Shown here in pieces: positions 1 through 6,183 of a stretch of 8,890 nucleotides of DNA; position 1 is the first letter of the stretch; every line of letters starts with the position of its first letter. This DNA is from JACCQS01 sp050999295 (GTDB lineage: Bacteria > Actinomycetota > Actinomycetes > Mycobacteriales > Geodermatophilaceae), in contig JBPCPI010000129.1 of NCBI GenBank assembly GCA_050999295.1, forward strand, positions 1 through 8,890. Direction: 5' to 3'. Position numbers and translations under genes: made by a program. The notes under the pieces are model-generated. The model was not told the origin of the DNA. It worked only from the letters and a program-made list of their open reading frames with translations, and did no database searches.

Positions 1-584
1 ACGCCGGGATCTTCATGACCGGGTTCTTCCCGATCATGATGTTCGCCCTGCCGGCTGCTGCGCTGGCGATCGCACACACGGCGAGGCCCAGTCAGAAGAA
101 GGCTGTCTTGGGCATCATGAGCGCCGCAGCGCTCACCTCGTTCGTCACGGGTATCACCGAGCCGATCGAGTTCGCGTTCCTGTTCGTGGCCTGGCCGCTC
201 TACCTGATCCACGCGCTGTTCACCGGCGTCTCGATGGCCCTGGTCAACGCCCTGGACATCCACCGCGGGTTCGGGTTCTCCGCGGGCGCCATCGACTACG
301 TGCTGAACTTCGGGATCGCCCAGAAGCCGCTCCTGCTGATCCCGATCGGGCTGGCCCTCGCGGCCGTGTACTACTTCCTCTTCCGCTGGGTGATCGTCAA
401 GTGGAACCTGCGCACGACCGGTCGTGAAGAGGACGACGATGTCGAGGGCGATCCCGCGGAGCCGGGCATGGTCGACGACAGCGGCAAGACCAGTGTTGAT
501 CGGGCCGCAGAGCGCACCAGGGCAGAGCGCACCAAGGATGAACGGGCCAGCGCTGACGACACCGCCGGAAGCGAGCGCGGGTGA
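1..584 (+). CDS. PTS GlcNAc/glucose-type permease, EIIC domain (3' part only)
   Basis: This is the C-terminal part of the membrane EIIC subunit of a phosphotransferase permease, which moves the sugar across the membrane for phosphorylation by EIIB. The reading frame is open from base 3 at the window edge, so the true start lies outside. Conserved glucose/GlcNAc-family EIIC segments are visible: GFFPIMMFALPAAALA, then TGITEPIEFAFLF (the ITEP(I/L)E sugar-binding signature), then HRGFGFSAGAIDYVLNFG, then a last membrane helix near LLLIPIGLALAAVYYFLF. After it comes a hydrophilic tail of about 55 residues, first acidic then rich in R, E, D and K, and the protein stops. No EIIB or EIIA domain is fused, unlike E. 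coli NagE; separate EIIB proteins are the usual actinobacterial arrangement (Streptomyces NagE2 type). Location next to ptsI and ptsH supports the PTS role. The exact sugar is inferred from family resemblance only. Confidence 0.9.
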   Translation, partial: AGIFMTGFFPIMMFALPAAALAIAHTARPSQKKAVLGIMSAAALTSFVTGITEPIEFAFLFVAWPLYLIHALFTGVSMALVNALDIHRGFGFSAGAIDYVLNFGIAQKPLLLIPIGLALAAVYYFLFRWVIVKWNLRTTGREEDDDVEGDPAEPGMVDDSGKTSVDRAAERTRAERTKDERASADDTAGSERG

Positions 585-2248
585 AGGATCTGCACGGCAT
601 AGGTGTTGCGGGCGGCCGGGTCGCCGGCCCGGTCGCCGCGATGCCGCCGCCCATCGGCGAACCTGCTGCGGGCCGGCGGCTGGAACAGGAGGCAGACCGC
701 GAGGCAGCGGAAGCTTTGCTGGAGAGTTCATCCGGGGCGGTCGGGGCAGAGCTGTCTGCTCGCGCAGATGCCGCGCGACAGGCTGGACGCGACCAGGCTG
801 CCGAGGTGCTCGAGGCGACCGCGATGATGGCGACCGACGCGACCCTGCTGGGCGAGGCGAAGATCCGCATCGGCCAAGGACTCCCTGCTGAGCGGGCCGT
901 CTGGGATGCGGCAGAGCATGTGGCCGAACAGCTTTCGTCACTCGGGGGTTACATGGCCGAGCGGGTTCGCGACGTTCACGACGTACGCGATCGGCTGGTG
1001 GCGGAGTTGACCGGGCGTCCGGCCCCGGGCATCCCGGTGCGCGATGAGCCGTTCGTCCTGGTGGCCCGCGACCTGGCACCGGCCGACACCGCCGCCCTGG
1101 ATCCGGCCGACGTGCTGGCGCTGGTCACCGAGCAGGGAGGCCCGACCAGCCATACCGCAATCCTTGCCCGCGCGCTGGGGCTGCCTGCGGTGGTCGGGGT
1201 CGCAGGTGCCACCGACCTGGCCGACGGCAGTTGGGTGCTCGTCGACGGCGCGCAGGGCAGCATCGTGATCGATCCCACCGAGGAGCAGCGCAGCACCGCG
1301 GCGAGCTCACAGACGCCGACTTCTCTGCGGGCCCCCGGAGCGACCTCGGACGGGCACCGGGTGGCGCTCTACGCCAACGTCGGAGACCCGTCCGGGGTCG
1401 AGGCTGCGGTCGCGGCCGGTGCAGAGGGCGTGGGTCTGTTCCGCACCGAGTTCTGTTTCCTCGACCGGAGGCAGGCGCCATCGGTGGACGAGCAGGTGAG
1501 GGCGTACGAGCGGGTCTTGCATGCCTTTCCCGGTCGCCGGGTGGTCGTACGAACTCTGGACGCCGGGGCGGACAAGCCACTTCCGTTCGTCACAGCCGAC
1601 GACGAGCCCAATCCCGCGCTGGGGGTCCGCGGATTGCGTACGGCTAACCGTTCGCCGCAGGTTCTGCACGATCAGCTGAGCGCGATCGCGCGCGCCGCCG
1701 CGGACTCGGACGCGGACGTGTGGGTGATGGCCCCGATGGTCGCCACCGCGGACGAGGCGCGTGCCTTCGCTGAGCAGGCGCACGATGCCGGTCTGCCGAC
1801 GGCCGGGGTGATGGTCGAGATCCCATCGGCCGCGCTGACGGCGGAGGCGCTGCTGCAGGTCTGCGACTTCGCCAGCATCGGCACCAACGACCTTGCCCAG
1901 TACACGATGGCCGCCGACCGTCAGCTCGGCGCCCTCGCCCCGCTCAACAATCCCTGGCAGCCGGCCCTGCTGCGGCTGATCGCGATGACTGCGGACGCCG
2001 GAAGCCGTACCGACCGGGCGGTCGGGGTCTGCGGAGAGGCGGCTGCGGATCCGCTGTTGGCCTGCGTGCTGGTGGGTTTGGGCGTCACGAGCCTGTCCAT
2101 GACCCCCCGAGCGTTGCCTGCCGTCGGCGCTGCGCTCGCCGAGATCACGCTGACCCGATGCGCGCAGCTGGCGAAGGCCGCCCTGGCCAGTGAATCCCCC
2201 ACTGCCGCCCGGGAGTCCGTGGCGGGCATTCTCGACCCGTCGCCCTAG
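581..2248 (+). CDS. ptsI: Phosphoenolpyruvate-protein phosphotransferase (PTS Enzyme I)
   Basis: This is the cytoplasmic first enzyme of the PTS: it autophosphorylates from PEP and passes the phosphate to HPr. It has 555 residues, close to the usual 550-575. The HPr-binding helical part and swivelling phosphohistidine domain come first, with the active-site motif GGPTSHTAILAR, so H191 is the phospho-accepting histidine. The PEP-utilising barrel follows, with GVGLFRTEF (R288), RTLDAGADKPLPF, ALGVRG, MVEIPSA, SIGTNDLAQYTMAADR and GVCGEAAADP, where C484 is the catalytic cysteine. All expected catalytic residues are present. The start is a GTG whose last two bases form part of the TGA of the EIIC gene (GTGA overlap), so the two are probably translationally coupled. 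ptsH follows 17 bp after the stop, so the three genes form one operon. The long frame open on the opposite strand is only a codon-bias shadow. Confidence 0.97.
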   Translation: MKDLHGIGVAGGRVAGPVAAMPPPIGEPAAGRRLEQEADREAAEALLESSSGAVGAELSARADAARQAGRDQAAEVLEATAMMATDATLLGEAKIRIGQGLPAERAVWDAAEHVAEQLSSLGGYMAERVRDVHDVRDRLVAELTGRPAPGIPVRDEPFVLVARDLAPADTAALDPADVLALVTEQGGPTSHTAILARALGLPAVVGVAGATDLADGSWVLVDGAQGSIVIDPTEEQRSTAASSQTPTSLRAPGATSDGHRVALYANVGDPSGVEAAVAAGAEGVGLFRTEFCFLDRRQAPSVDEQVRAYERVLHAFPGRRVVVRTLDAGADKPLPFVTADDEPNPALGVRGLRTANRSPQVLHDQLSAIARAAADSDADVWVMAPMVATADEARAFAEQAHDAGLPTAGVMVEIPSAALTAEALLQVCDFASIGTNDLAQYTMAADRQLGALAPLNNPWQPALLRLIAMTADAGSRTDRAVGVCGEAAADPLLACVLVGLGVTSLSMTPRALPAVGAALAEITLTRCAQLAKAALASESPTAARESVAGILDPSP

Positions 2249-2255
2249 ACACATC

Positions 2256-2259
2256 GGAG
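2256..2259 (+). promoter_or_regulatory. Ribosome binding site of ptsH
   Basis: GGAG lies 6 bases before the ATG at 2266 in the 17-bp gap after ptsI. It supports that ATG as the HPr start. Confidence 0.6.
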
Positions 2260-2265
2260 TCCGTC

Positions 2266-2550
2266 ATGCCTGAGCGTCGAGCCGTTGTTGCCAGCGCGGT
2301 CGGTCTGCACGCTCGTCCCGCTGCGCTGCTGGCCAAGGCCGCTGCCGATCAGCCGGTCAAGGTCACGATCGCCGTACCTGGGGTCGAGGGTGGGGCCGGT
2401 AGGGGTCCGGTGGAGGCCTCGAGCATTCTCGGCTTGATGACCTTGGGGGCCGAGCACGGCGACGAGGTGGTGCTCTCCGCCGAAGGAGAGGGCGCCGAAG
2501 CTGCGCTGGATGCACTTGCCGAGTTGATCGCCCAAGACCAGGACGCCTAG
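2266..2550 (+). CDS. ptsH: Phosphocarrier protein HPr
   Basis: This small cytoplasmic phosphocarrier takes phosphate from Enzyme I on a histidine and hands it to EIIA domains. It has 94 residues (typical 85-95). The active-site motif VGLHARPA places the phosphohistidine at H15. The second conserved segment, SSILGLMTLG, aligns with the Ser46 helix of classical HPr, with S53 as the equivalent serine. The spacing from H15 to that serine is 38 residues, against 31 in E. coli HPr, because of a glycine-rich insert (GVEGGAGRGP region). The gene directly follows ptsI and is the last gene of the PTS cluster. Its TAG stop sits in a CCTAGG palindrome, and the opposite strand reads a TAG there too, belonging to a LytR_C remnant. 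I see no strong hairpin with a T-run after it. Confidence 0.95.
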   Translation: MPERRAVVASAVGLHARPAALLAKAAADQPVKVTIAVPGVEGGAGRGPVEASSILGLMTLGAEHGDEVVLSAEGEGAEAALDALAELIAQDQDA

Positions 2551-2606
2551 GGCAGCCAGTCGCCGACGGCGGGGAGGCGAGCCAGAGGCAAGTCACCGAG
2601 CTGCAT
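2547..2606 (-). pseudogene. Possible 3' remnant of a third LytR_C gene
   Basis: Read on the minus strand, a mini-frame runs ATG to TAG and encodes MQLGDLPLARLPAVGDWLP. Its last seven residues, AVGDWLP, are identical to the last seven of the LytR_C protein encoded at 3248-3883 and differ by one residue from the other paralog (AVGDWVP). At DNA level, bases 2545-2571 match 3246-3272 at all but about three positions, including the CCTAGGGC around the stop. The part before AVGDWLP does not look like LytR_C. It partly resembles the spacer between the two intact paralogs, with GTCACCGAG and CTGCAT in common. I infer a degraded third tandem copy of which only spacer and tail survive. The match is short, so local gene conversion is an alternative. 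Confidence 0.5.
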
Positions 2607-2609
2607 CCC

Positions 2610-3143
2610 TTATGGAACCCAATCCCCGACGGCGGTCACGGTGAGGCCGGTACCGTCGAGGCCGGCAAATCTCGGTGCCGCGCCGCCGGAGATCTGTGGG
2701 AACTGGGCCACCATGGCCCGCGCGGCTGCCTCCTCGGCGACGACGCCTGGGGTGAAGAAGGCGGTGGTTGCCGGCACCTGGGTCTCGGAGTAGTTACGCA
2801 GGTCCGCGATCGGCCAGCCGCCGGCCTCGAGGAGCGCGGCCACGCGAGCGGCGAGACCATTTACCGCACTGTTGTTCAGCACGGTGACCGCTACCACGAC
2901 CGCGGGTGGTGCCGAGGTGGTAGAGGTAGCGGAGCTGGTGGACTCGGCGATCTCCGTCGACGTCGCTGTGGTGGTCGTGCTGCCGCTGCTCTCCGGCGCC
3001 GGGGGCGCGGTGTTCAGCCAGATCATTCCGAAGACCACAAGGATGCTGACAAGGCTGGAAACTCCGATGGCGACAGCCGCGGGCCGCCGCGAGCGGTACC
3101 GCTGCGGTGCAGACCAAACCGCGCTGAAACTATGTCTTCCCAT
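2610..3143 (-). CDS. LytR_C-domain membrane protein, paralog 2 (VirR-like)
   Basis: This is a predicted single-pass membrane protein of 177 residues from the chosen start. A short basic cytoplasmic N-terminus (MGRHSFSAVW...) is followed by one membrane helix at about residues 23-44. A Thr/Ser-rich extracytoplasmic linker (about 50-80) leads to a LytR_C domain (about 83-176) with VAVTVLNNSAVNGLAARVAALLEAGGWPI and the terminal AVGDWVP. LytR_C domains occur at the end of LytR-CpsA-Psr cell-wall ligases and alone in mycobacterial VirR (Rv0431), which affects envelope integrity and vesicle release. No LCP catalytic domain is present here. The ATG giving MGRHS was chosen because its paralog begins identically. 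TTG at 3170 and GTG at 3167 are in-frame alternatives that add 8-9 residues. A 17-bp tandem duplication covers this start. The biological role is inferred from family only. Confidence 0.85.
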   Translation of the reverse strand: MGRHSFSAVWSAPQRYRSRRPAAVAIGVSSLVSILVVFGMIWLNTAPPAPESSGSTTTTATSTEIAESTSSATSTTSAPPAVVVAVTVLNNSAVNGLAARVAALLEAGGWPIADLRNYSETQVPATTAFFTPGVVAEEAAARAMVAQFPQISGGAAPRFAGLDGTGLTVTAVGDWVP

Positions 3144-3167
3144 CCGCCACGTCTTCCCATCCGCCAC
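3134..3167. repeat. Perfect 17-bp tandem duplication over a start codon
   Basis: The 17-bp unit gtcttcccatccgccac occurs twice back to back (3134-3150 and 3151-3167) with no mismatch. On the minus strand each unit contains GGCGGATGGGAAG, so each carries an ATG. The downstream one starts MGRHS, in frame with the LytR_C gene. The upstream one (3160) is out of frame because 17 is not a multiple of three. The upstream copy also places GGGAAG about 9 bases before the genuine ATG. Confidence 0.95.
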
Positions 3168-3170
3168 CAA

Positions 3171-3247
3171 CTCTAGCCAAGCCGGGGTCGATGCCGAGCC
3201 TGCTCACCGAGTTGTTTCTGCATGGGCCTCGCAGCCTGGACCGGCGC
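3171..3247. other. Spacer between the two LytR_C genes
   Basis: This is a 77-bp gap. On the minus strand it holds a tiny frame (3223-3173, MQKQLGEQARHRPRLG) with no convincing ribosome site. Its beginning resembles the mini-frame next to ptsH (MQ..LG(D/E)...AR). That supports the idea that spacer and gene were duplicated together. No promoter or terminator is obvious. Confidence 0.4.
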
Positions 3248-3883
3248 CTAGGGCAACCAGTCGCCGACTGCAGCGACGGTCAGTCCGGAGCCGGGCAGCC
3301 CGTCGAATCTGGGTACCGCGCCGCCGGAAATCTCCGGGAACTGGGTGACCAACGCCCGTGCAGCGGCCTCTTCGGCGGCATTGCCGGCGGTGAAAAGGGC
3401 GGTTGTCGCGTCCAACTGGATCTCGTTGTAGTTGATCAACTCGACGATGGGCCAACCCCCCGCTTCCAGGGCAGCGGCCACCCGCGTTGCCAGGCCAGCG
3501 GTCAGGTCGGGACTGTTGTTCAGCACGGTGACCGGCAGGAAAGCTGGCGCCGGCGGCGCAGTCGAAGTGACGGGAGGCGTGGTTGAAGCAGTCGTTGCGG
3601 TCGTGGTCTCGGCTGCCGTTGTCTCGTCGGCGGAGGACGTGTTCTGACTGGCCGTGCTCTGCGGGTCATCGTTGGCACTCAGGAGCGAGACCAGCCCGAA
3701 GACCAACAGAATCACCCCGAGTAGGGCAACTCCCCCGGCGACGGCGACCCGCCTGCGCACGGCCGGCGACGTGCTCGGGGAGACAACGTCCTGCTCGTCG
3801 GTCTCATACTCGCTGAAGGCGTCGCGCCCACTGGGCTGCTCGCCCGACCGAGCCGACGGACCGCCGGCACTGTGCCGTCCCAT
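3248..3883 (-). CDS. LytR_C-domain membrane protein, paralog 1 (VirR-like)
   Basis: This is a 211-residue predicted envelope protein. It has a cytoplasmic N-terminus starting MGRHS with an acidic stretch (SEYETDEQD, residues 24-32) and one membrane helix at about 46-69. A Thr/Ala-rich extracytoplasmic linker (74-112) follows, then a LytR_C domain (115-210) with LPVTVLNNSPDLTAGLATRVAAALEAGGWPI, a Phe-Pro-Glu-Ile-Ser-Gly-Gly segment and terminal AVGDWLP. It sits directly downstream of a DUF3263 gene, as Rv0431 (virR) follows Rv0430 in mycobacteria. Of the two paralogs it is therefore the likelier positional counterpart of VirR. The upstream minus-strand sequence has AAGG about 10 bases before the ATG, supporting this start. 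Paralog 2 follows 104 bp downstream and differs mainly in N-terminus and linker. A function in cell-envelope maintenance is inferred from the family. Confidence 0.88.
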   Translation of the reverse strand: MGRHSAGGPSARSGEQPSGRDAFSEYETDEQDVVSPSTSPAVRRRVAVAGGVALLGVILLVFGLVSLLSANDDPQSTASQNTSSADETTAAETTTATTASTTPPVTSTAPPAPAFLPVTVLNNSPDLTAGLATRVAAALEAGGWPIVELINYNEIQLDATTALFTAGNAAEEAAARALVTQFPEISGGAVPRFDGLPGSGLTVAAVGDWLP

Positions 3884-3953
3884 TTGCGGCCAACCTTAGC
3901 GAGCACCTAACGAACGGCATGGCCCGCGCAGAGGCGTGCTGGAGGCTAGCGGA

Positions 3954-4334
3954 TCAGCGGTCCAGATCGATGCCGAGTCGGCGAGCCGAACGCTGCCGCT
4001 GGCGGCTGGCCCGCAACCGCCGTAACCGCTTGACGAGCATCGGATCGAAGGCCAGCGCCTCGGGACGATCGATCAGGCCGTTCAGAACCTGGTAGTACCG
4101 AGTGGTGGACATGTCGAACAGTTCCCGGATCGCCTGCTCCTTGGCACCTGCGTACTTCCACCATTGCCGCTCGAATCCCAGGATCTCCCGATCCCGACGA
4201 GCCAGCCCTACGGTCTCGGCACCGGTCTCTGCATCGTCATCCCACGGCACCGGACTCACCCCAGCCAACCGGGGGGTCGGCTTCGCCCGGCCGCTCTGAT
4301 CGCGGCGCTGCCCGGAAGCAGAACTAGCCTTCAT
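3954..4334 (-). CDS. DUF3263 family protein (Rv0430-like)
   Basis: This is a small basic protein of unknown biochemical role. The conserved DUF3263 core covers about the last 80 residues: ARRDREILGFERQWWKYAGA, then KEQAIRELFDMSTTRYYQVL, then a segment with DRPEAL and MLVKRLRRLRASRQ. The stretch AIRELFDMSTTRYYQVLNGLI looks like a helix-turn-helix, so DNA binding is possible but unproven. The gene precedes the LytR_C pair, as in mycobacteria. I chose the ATG at 4334 because GGAAAGGG lies before it, although the 12-base spacing is long. An in-frame ATG at 4385, 9 bp after the rarD stop, would add 17 residues but has no visible ribosome site. The N-terminal region before the core is low-complexity and gives no help in choosing. 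Confidence 0.87.
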   Translation of the reverse strand: MKASSASGQRRDQSGRAKPTPRLAGVSPVPWDDDAETGAETVGLARRDREILGFERQWWKYAGAKEQAIRELFDMSTTRYYQVLNGLIDRPEALAFDPMLVKRLRRLRASRQRQRSARRLGIDLDR

Positions 4335-4394
4335 GCGCCGATGCAACCCTTTCCGTGGCTCATCGCCAGGCTGAATGACAGCCATGGCATTCGA

Positions 4395-5354
4395 TTACGG
4401 ACGAAGACTAACCGGTTGCGCCGCGCCCTCCTTTCTCGGCACGCCGGACAACTCGGGGATCGGCTGCTCCGGGCATGGGCTGGGTCGCCTCCTCCAGAGT
4501 CCGTCCAAGGAGAAGATCAGTAGGGCCACCCACACAAGGCAGAAACCCAGCAGCCGTACCGGTGGCATCGGCTCGTTGAAGACCGTCAAGCCGAAGATCA
4601 GCTGCAGGGTGGGCGCCAGGTACTGCAAGAGCCCGAGTGTCGTCAGGGACACCGCGCGCGCCGCGGAGGCAAAGAACAGCAGCGGTACGGCGGTCGCCAC
4701 ACCGGCGCTCATCAACAGCGCTGTGTGTCCGACGCTCACCTGCCCGAAGGCCAGGTCCCCGCGGGCGGAGAGCACCATCAGGAGCGCGATGGCGGGCAGG
4801 ACCAGGACGCCGCTCTCCACGGCCAGACCCACCGCCGACTCGACCGGGGCAAGCTTCTTGAGCAGGCCGTAGAAGCCGAACGTGCAGGCCAGGGTCAGTG
4901 CGAGATAGGGCAGCCGGCCGTAGTCCACCGTGAGCACGACCACGGCCACCGCGGCGAGAGTCACCGCCGCCCACTGCGCGGGACGCAGGCTTTCCCGGAA
5001 AAATAGGACGCCGAGTATGACGCTGACCAGGGGGTTGATGAAATACCCGAGGGAGGTCTCCACCACCAGGCCGTTGTTGACGCCGTAGATGTAGGTGAAC
5101 CAGTTCGCCGCGATGAGCACCGCCGCGCCGGTGAGGATCAGGACTGTTCGCCGGCTGCGCAGGACCGCGCGAACCTTCGCCCAGTTCCGTCCGATCGCGA
5201 TCAGCACGCAGACGAAGATCAGCGACCACACGAACCGGTGGGCCAGGATTTCCACCGGGCTGGCCGGTTTCAGCAGCGGCCAGTAGAGCGGGAACAGGCC
5301 CCACAGGGTGTAGGCGGCGATCCCGAATAGCACCCCACGACGACCCTCCGGCAC
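4395..5354 (-). CDS. rarD: RarD-type EamA/DMT-superfamily transporter
   Basis: This is an integral membrane protein of 319 residues with about ten hydrophobic helices, matching the two EamA repeats of drug/metabolite transporters. The first repeat opens RRGVLFGIAAYTLWGLFPLYW and includes EILAHRFVWS. Closely RarD-like segments are NWFTYIYGVNNGLVVETSLGYFINP(L) at about 84-109, FGFYGLLKKLAPVES at 159-173, TAVPLLFFASAARAVSLTTLGLLQYLAPTLQ at 221-251, and a final helix near residues 270-285. Its substrate is not known; E. coli rarD is only linked historically to chloramphenicol resistance. A hydrophilic tail of about 30 residues follows the last helix. The GTG at 5354 lies 10 bp after the upstream stop but lacks a clear ribosome site. 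A GTG at 5333 is preceded by GGAGGG with 10-base spacing, so a start seven residues later is possible. Confidence 0.9.
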   Translation of the reverse strand: MPEGRRGVLFGIAAYTLWGLFPLYWPLLKPASPVEILAHRFVWSLIFVCVLIAIGRNWAKVRAVLRSRRTVLILTGAAVLIAANWFTYIYGVNNGLVVETSLGYFINPLVSVILGVLFFRESLRPAQWAAVTLAAVAVVVLTVDYGRLPYLALTLACTFGFYGLLKKLAPVESAVGLAVESGVLVLPAIALLMVLSARGDLAFGQVSVGHTALLMSAGVATAVPLLFFASAARAVSLTTLGLLQYLAPTLQLIFGLTVFNEPMPPVRLLGFCLVWVALLIFSLDGLWRRRPSPCPEQPIPELSGVPRKEGAAQPVSLRP

Positions 5355-5364
5355 GACTGGAACG

Positions 5365-6111
5365 TTAACTCGCCGTCAGGAGTCCGATGACCAGCCCCAC
5401 CAGAATCAACCCGACAGCGGCGAGCACCCGCTGGGTCGTCCCGGTGTTGCCGCTCTTGCTTGCGCCCTGCTGTACGGGAAGCCCAAGCACTTGGGCGAGT
5501 TGGCTCGGCACCACCAACCGCCCCTGTTGGGCCGCCTCGAACACTCCGCGACGCACGCTGTCGATCACTGGTCCGAGCTTCTTGCCCGAGAATGTGATTC
5601 GGCCCTGGGTGTCGCCCAGGATGACGGAGGAGTTTCCGCGACCGGTGGTGATCGCCGCCGATGTGAGGTTGGCGAGGTCGATCCGTCGCCAGCCCAGCGC
5701 GGTTTTGCCGAACAGGTCGCTTCCCCAGGTACGGACCTCGGATGCGGTCTCGGACCAGATCGCCATCAGGCCGGCCACCGCGCCGGCGACCGCGCCGATC
5801 AGCAGGTAGAAGCTGATGCCGGTGCGCCCGTATACGGCCAGATACGTGCCCATCCAGAAGGACGCGCCCAGCACGATCAGCGCGAGGACGCCAAGAGCGA
5901 CCGGCCACAGCGCTGAGCGGCGCGCGATTGCGTTGCGCGGCGGTCCTTGCGGTTGATCCGGGAGCTGGATCGGTGGGCCGTACTGCGGGCCGGGCTGACC
6001 GGGCGGCTGTTGTCCCGGGTAGAGCGCGCCCGAGGTCGGCGGTTGGAACGGCGCGCCCGAGGTCGGCGGTTGGAAGGGCGGTTGGCCATGCGATGGCGGC
6101 TGGGCTGTCAC
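5365..6111 (-). CDS. Proline-rich N-terminus, three-helix membrane protein of unknown function
   Basis: I do not recognise the family. From the chosen GTG the protein has 248 residues. It opens with a Pro/Gln/Gly-rich cytoplasmic-looking region (residues 1-60) that contains a nine-residue repeat (PFQPPTSGA, nearly twice). Two membrane helices follow (about 68-89 and 98-119), then a soluble stretch of about 100 residues starting WSETASEVRTWGSDLFGKTALGWRRIDLANL. That stretch alternates short hydrophobic strands and a helix, reminiscent of bacterial PH-like folds, but this is only an impression. A third membrane helix (228-247) ends the protein. The frame extends up to ATG 6180, 3 bp after pcaC. 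I prefer GTG 6111 because the resulting VTAQPPSHG start is typical of such proteins and the skipped part contains a perfect inverted repeat. rarD begins 10 bp downstream, suggesting co-transcription. Confidence 0.7.
   Translation of the reverse strand: MTAQPPSHGQPPFQPPTSGAPFQPPTSGALYPGQQPPGQPGPQYGPPIQLPDQPQGPPRNAIARRSALWPVALGVLALIVLGASFWMGTYLAVYGRTGISFYLLIGAVAGAVAGLMAIWSETASEVRTWGSDLFGKTALGWRRIDLANLTSAAITTGRGNSSVILGDTQGRITFSGKKLGPVIDSVRRGVFEAAQQGRLVVPSQLAQVLGLPVQQGASKSGNTGTTQRVLAAVGLILVGLVIGLLTAS
6024..6075. repeat. 25-bp direct repeat (period 27) in a proline-rich region
   Basis: Two identical 25-bp copies, 6024-6048 and 6051-6075, are separated by 2 bp. They encode the repeated FQPPTSGA segment near the N-terminus of the membrane protein. 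A 27-bp period keeps the frame, so copy-number change would only lengthen the linker. Confidence 0.9.
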
Positions 6112-6147
6112 GCGTACATGGTGCCAAACTCCGATCGCGGACTTGAT

Positions 6148-6164
6148 CGGTCGATCGTCGACCG
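6148..6164. promoter_or_regulatory. Inverted repeat between pcaC and the membrane gene
   Basis: CGGTCGA-tcg-TCGACCG is a perfect 7-bp inverted repeat with a 3-base centre. It lies 20 bp after the pcaC stop and 37 bp before the preferred start of the next gene. It could be an operator or a short hairpin. There is no T-run after it on the minus strand, so a classical terminator is unlikely. Confidence 0.35.
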
Positions 6165-6183
6165 CACGCGCTGCCCGCATCAG

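Noticed and set aside
1307..2254. Long open frame (315 codons) on the minus strand opposite ptsI
   Set aside because: It is antisense to an intact Enzyme I with all motifs, has no recognisable domain, and is the usual high-GC codon-position shadow.
2551..2609. Bidirectional terminator between ptsH and the LytR_C gene
   Set aside because: Only a 4-5 bp stem (CGCCGACGGCG) is present and there is no T-run on either strand.
3171..3247. Small protein gene MQKQLGEQARHRPRLG
   Set aside because: It has 16 codons, no ribosome site and no homologous domain. It is more useful as evidence of a duplicated spacer.
3191..3586. Plus-strand frame opposite the LytR_C gene
   Set aside because: Antisense to a gene with a convincing domain and membrane helix; no start signal or motif.
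4408..5304. 298-codon frame in another minus-strand phase within rarD
   Set aside because: The composition is Arg/Gly/Pro-rich without membrane helices, while the overlapping rarD frame shows clear family motifs.
5270..6127. 285-codon minus-strand frame across the membrane gene and rarD start
   Set aside because: Another out-of-phase shadow with Arg/Ala/Pro-rich sequence and no domain.
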